DNA of 64,000 nt from assembly GCA_034520625.1 (NCBI GenBank), contig JAXHNI010000012.1, positions 1 through 64,000 on the forward strand, written 5' to 3'. The position numbers and the translations under genes were made by a program. The notes below the pieces were generated by a model, which saw only the letters and a list, made by a program, of their open reading frames with translations, had not been told where the DNA came from and made no database searches. Below, piece by piece: positions 62,346-64,000 of the stretch. This DNA comes from JAANXG01 sp034520625. GTDB lineage: Bacteria; Pseudomonadota; Gammaproteobacteria; Arenicellales; JAANXG01. How positions within the stretch are numbered: the first letter of the stretch is position 1; each line of letters begins with the position of its first letter.

Positions 62346-63095
62346 TGGACCACCTCGGGCAACGGTCCGAGTCCAGTCGAACGATATCACACCCGGCACG
62401 CGCCCCACCCTGCGCCACCGAGCGGCAGGGAACAATTAGCTGACACCAGCCAGGAGGCTGCACCCACCTCGCGCCCCACGCTCACGCTCATCCTTCAACC
62501 GGGCCGGGCCAGAAATTCCGCCATGCTCACCCGAAACACGCACCCGTCCTCTGATTCGGCGCCATCGCAATCCCGATTCAAGGCTACTTTTCTCCACCAA
62601 GACCGTTCTCTCAGCGCCTTTCGAACGTCGAGTATGTGGGTTATCCTTCCTATCCGTGTGAATTTCTGGGCGGCTCTGCTGCCCCTGTCCGACCGGCGCA
62701 CCGACTACTGGAGGACCTACAATGCCGAAGCGATCGCCCGGCGCGGCGAAGCGGATTTGATCGTGACTTCCTGCACGTGGTATCTGCGCTATTTTGCGGA
62801 TGCGGAGACCATTTCCCCGGCGCGCACGGAGCCCACCCGGATGCGGGCGGCCCTGGACGGAACTGCACCGGAGCGGGTGCTGATCTCGTCGCTCGCCTAC
62901 CGTCCACACCGTCTTTTCGGCATCGAGAACCCGCCTGCCATCCGGGCGGACTGGGCGCAGGCCTTCAGCGACGCCTTCCCGCCTCCGGATACTGTTCCAC
63001 CGCCGGACGGACCGCAGCTGTTCTACAGGATCGCCGGTGGCAATGTCGTGCCGCTGCGGGAGAGGCCGCCTATGCGGTCTTCCCGCTCGAAATGA
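62259..63095 (+). pseudogene. C-terminal coding fragment behind the IS1380 fragment
   Basis: An open frame whose first 130 residues are low-complexity and probably noncoding, but whose last 145 (LSDRRTDYWRTYNAEAIARR, IVTSCTWYLRYFADAE, ERVLISSLAYRPHRLFGIEN) look like a real protein C-terminus. I recognise no family; a large membrane glycan-biosynthesis protein is possible. The N-terminus was probably lost when the IS1380 fragment arrived. Confidence 0.35.
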
Positions 63096-63200
63096 CTTTA
63101 CCGTCCAATATACTGTCCCTACGTAAGGGGTGGTCGTCCGTGCCCTCCCCGACCGACGCAATGGAGCGGTCTCGGGTCTGCCGGGTTCGAAGAGGTTGCG

Positions 63201-64000
63201 ATGCCGTCGCTTGAACAACATTTCATCCTCACCCTTGGCCGGTCCGGCTCAAATACGCTGATCAACCTGCTCAACCAGCATCCCGGTGTGCTCAACTACG
63301 GCGAAGTTCTCGGGGACTGGAACACCATCCGGAAGGTGTATGACCACCTGCCACGCCCGATGCGAGGTTCGGAACCGTCCTATCTCGATGCGCTCCTGCA
63401 CAACCGACTGATCGCGCGCGGTCTCAACACCTATCGCAACCTGTCCCACATGCGACGCGGCAACTCGGAGAGATCAAGCGCTTCGGCAGGCTGAAGACCA
63501 TCGGAGTGAAAGAATTCTCGCTCAACCTGCGGCGCAAGCAACTTCAGGACTTCCTCGCCGAACGGCCCCATATCAAGGTCATCGGACTGCAGCGCGACGA
63601 CGTGCTGGACCGGTTCATCTCGTGGAAGATGCTGCAGCAGACCGGCGTGGTGAAGCTGGACAAGGCCGCCGATGGATTGCAGCGAAAACTCACGCTCGAC
63701 CCCGGAACCCTGCTTGCGGAGCTACGCGACATCGACGCCGAGAACCGAGAACTCACTGACATGCTGGACAGGCTCTCCGGCCACCGGGTGCACCGGATTG
63801 CCTACGAAGACCTCTATGGCGTGCCCGAGCGGACGCAGGCCGTCATCCGGGAGGTCTTCCGGTTTCTGGACCTGCCGGATTTCGCGCCCGTGGTCCGGAT
63901 GCGCAAGATCATCAAGGGCCGCCCGGTCGAGCGGATCGGCAATCTGGAGGCATGCCGGACCGCGGTTCGAGGGACCGAATTCGCACCGCTTCTAGCGGAT
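63201..64000 (+). pseudogene. Sulfotransferase with frameshift, running off the window
   Basis: MPSLEQHFILTLGRSGSNTL gives the PAPS P-loop (LGRSGSNTL), followed by NLLNQHPGVLNYGEVLG. The frame breaks near 63465 and resumes as LGEIKRFGRLKTIGVKEFSL, then GLQRDDVLDRFISWKM (R..D.....S element) and AYEDLYG through the last base. A single base change would restore it, so it is a recent pseudogene or a sequencing error. It is the third sulfotransferase in the window. Confidence 0.6.

Noticed and set aside
1..64000. CRISPR array, tRNA, rRNA
   Set aside because: No regularly spaced short repeats, cloverleaf-like sequences or rRNA segments were seen.

Overview
The window is high-GC bacterial DNA. Its gene content (YbbA/YbbP-type ABC exporter, fused isobutyryl-CoA mutase IcmF, VpsR-like enhancer-binding protein, exosortase with a VPLPA-CTERM-type substrate, REP-like GGGGACAG repeats) best fits a gammaproteobacterium of the Chromatiales/Ectothiorhodospiraceae kind. 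That placement is inferred from content; no rRNA or other marker gene is present.

Layout. (1) 0-5 kb: glycan modification cluster with a sulfotransferase, three glycosyltransferases, a small Tat-signal protein and an unknown protein. (2) 5.3-8.5 kb: ybbA-ybbP exporter. (3) 9.5-29 kb: an accessory stretch of mostly uncharacterised exported proteins (Cys-rich protein with a phospholipase A2-like HD motif, HExxH metalloprotease-like protein, 1821-residue double-VWA protein, transglutaminase-like protein, Cys-rich protein plus a truncated paralogue). It also carries a hydrolase-LuxR regulator/OsmC/tautomerase operon, two tandem nucleotidyltransferase-like genes, a sulfotransferase with an internal deletion, a lipoprotein gene with a stop codon at the lipobox, and IS701 remains. 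(4) 29-33 kb: two convergent STAND NTPases. (5) 33-35 kb: a FadB/FadJ-like protein with unusual active-site residues. (6) 35-51 kb: a patchwork of modules (cupin remnant and MITE; phnDCEE transporter with a Pho box; zeta-toxin remnant; universal stress protein; mechanosensitive channel and RimK-TrkA_C) ending at intact icmF. Three extra copies of the icmF 3' end lie at module borders and become more degenerate with distance from icmF. (7) 51.5-62 kb: an exopolysaccharide/exosortase locus: VpsR-like activator, TPR lipoprotein, WecA-like transferase, XrtD-EpsI fusion, a VPLPA-CTERM-type protein with a candidate sigma-54 promoter and a frameshifted sorting signal, and a WecG/CpsF transferase. (8) 62-64 kb: decayed DNA with an IS1380 fragment and a frameshifted sulfotransferase running off the end.

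How it fits together. The right-hand locus looks like a system that builds an exopolysaccharide on undecaprenyl phosphate (WecA-like, WecG-like), sorts a VPLPA-type protein through XrtD and controls it through a sigma-54 activator. Glycosyltransferases and sulfotransferases at both ends suggest that surface glycans are sulfated. The middle is a mosaic of acquired and decaying modules. Its strongest unexplained signal is the repeated duplication of the icmF tail, which looks like step-by-step accretion at a gene 3' end without a visible integrase. No CRISPR array, tRNA or rRNA was seen.
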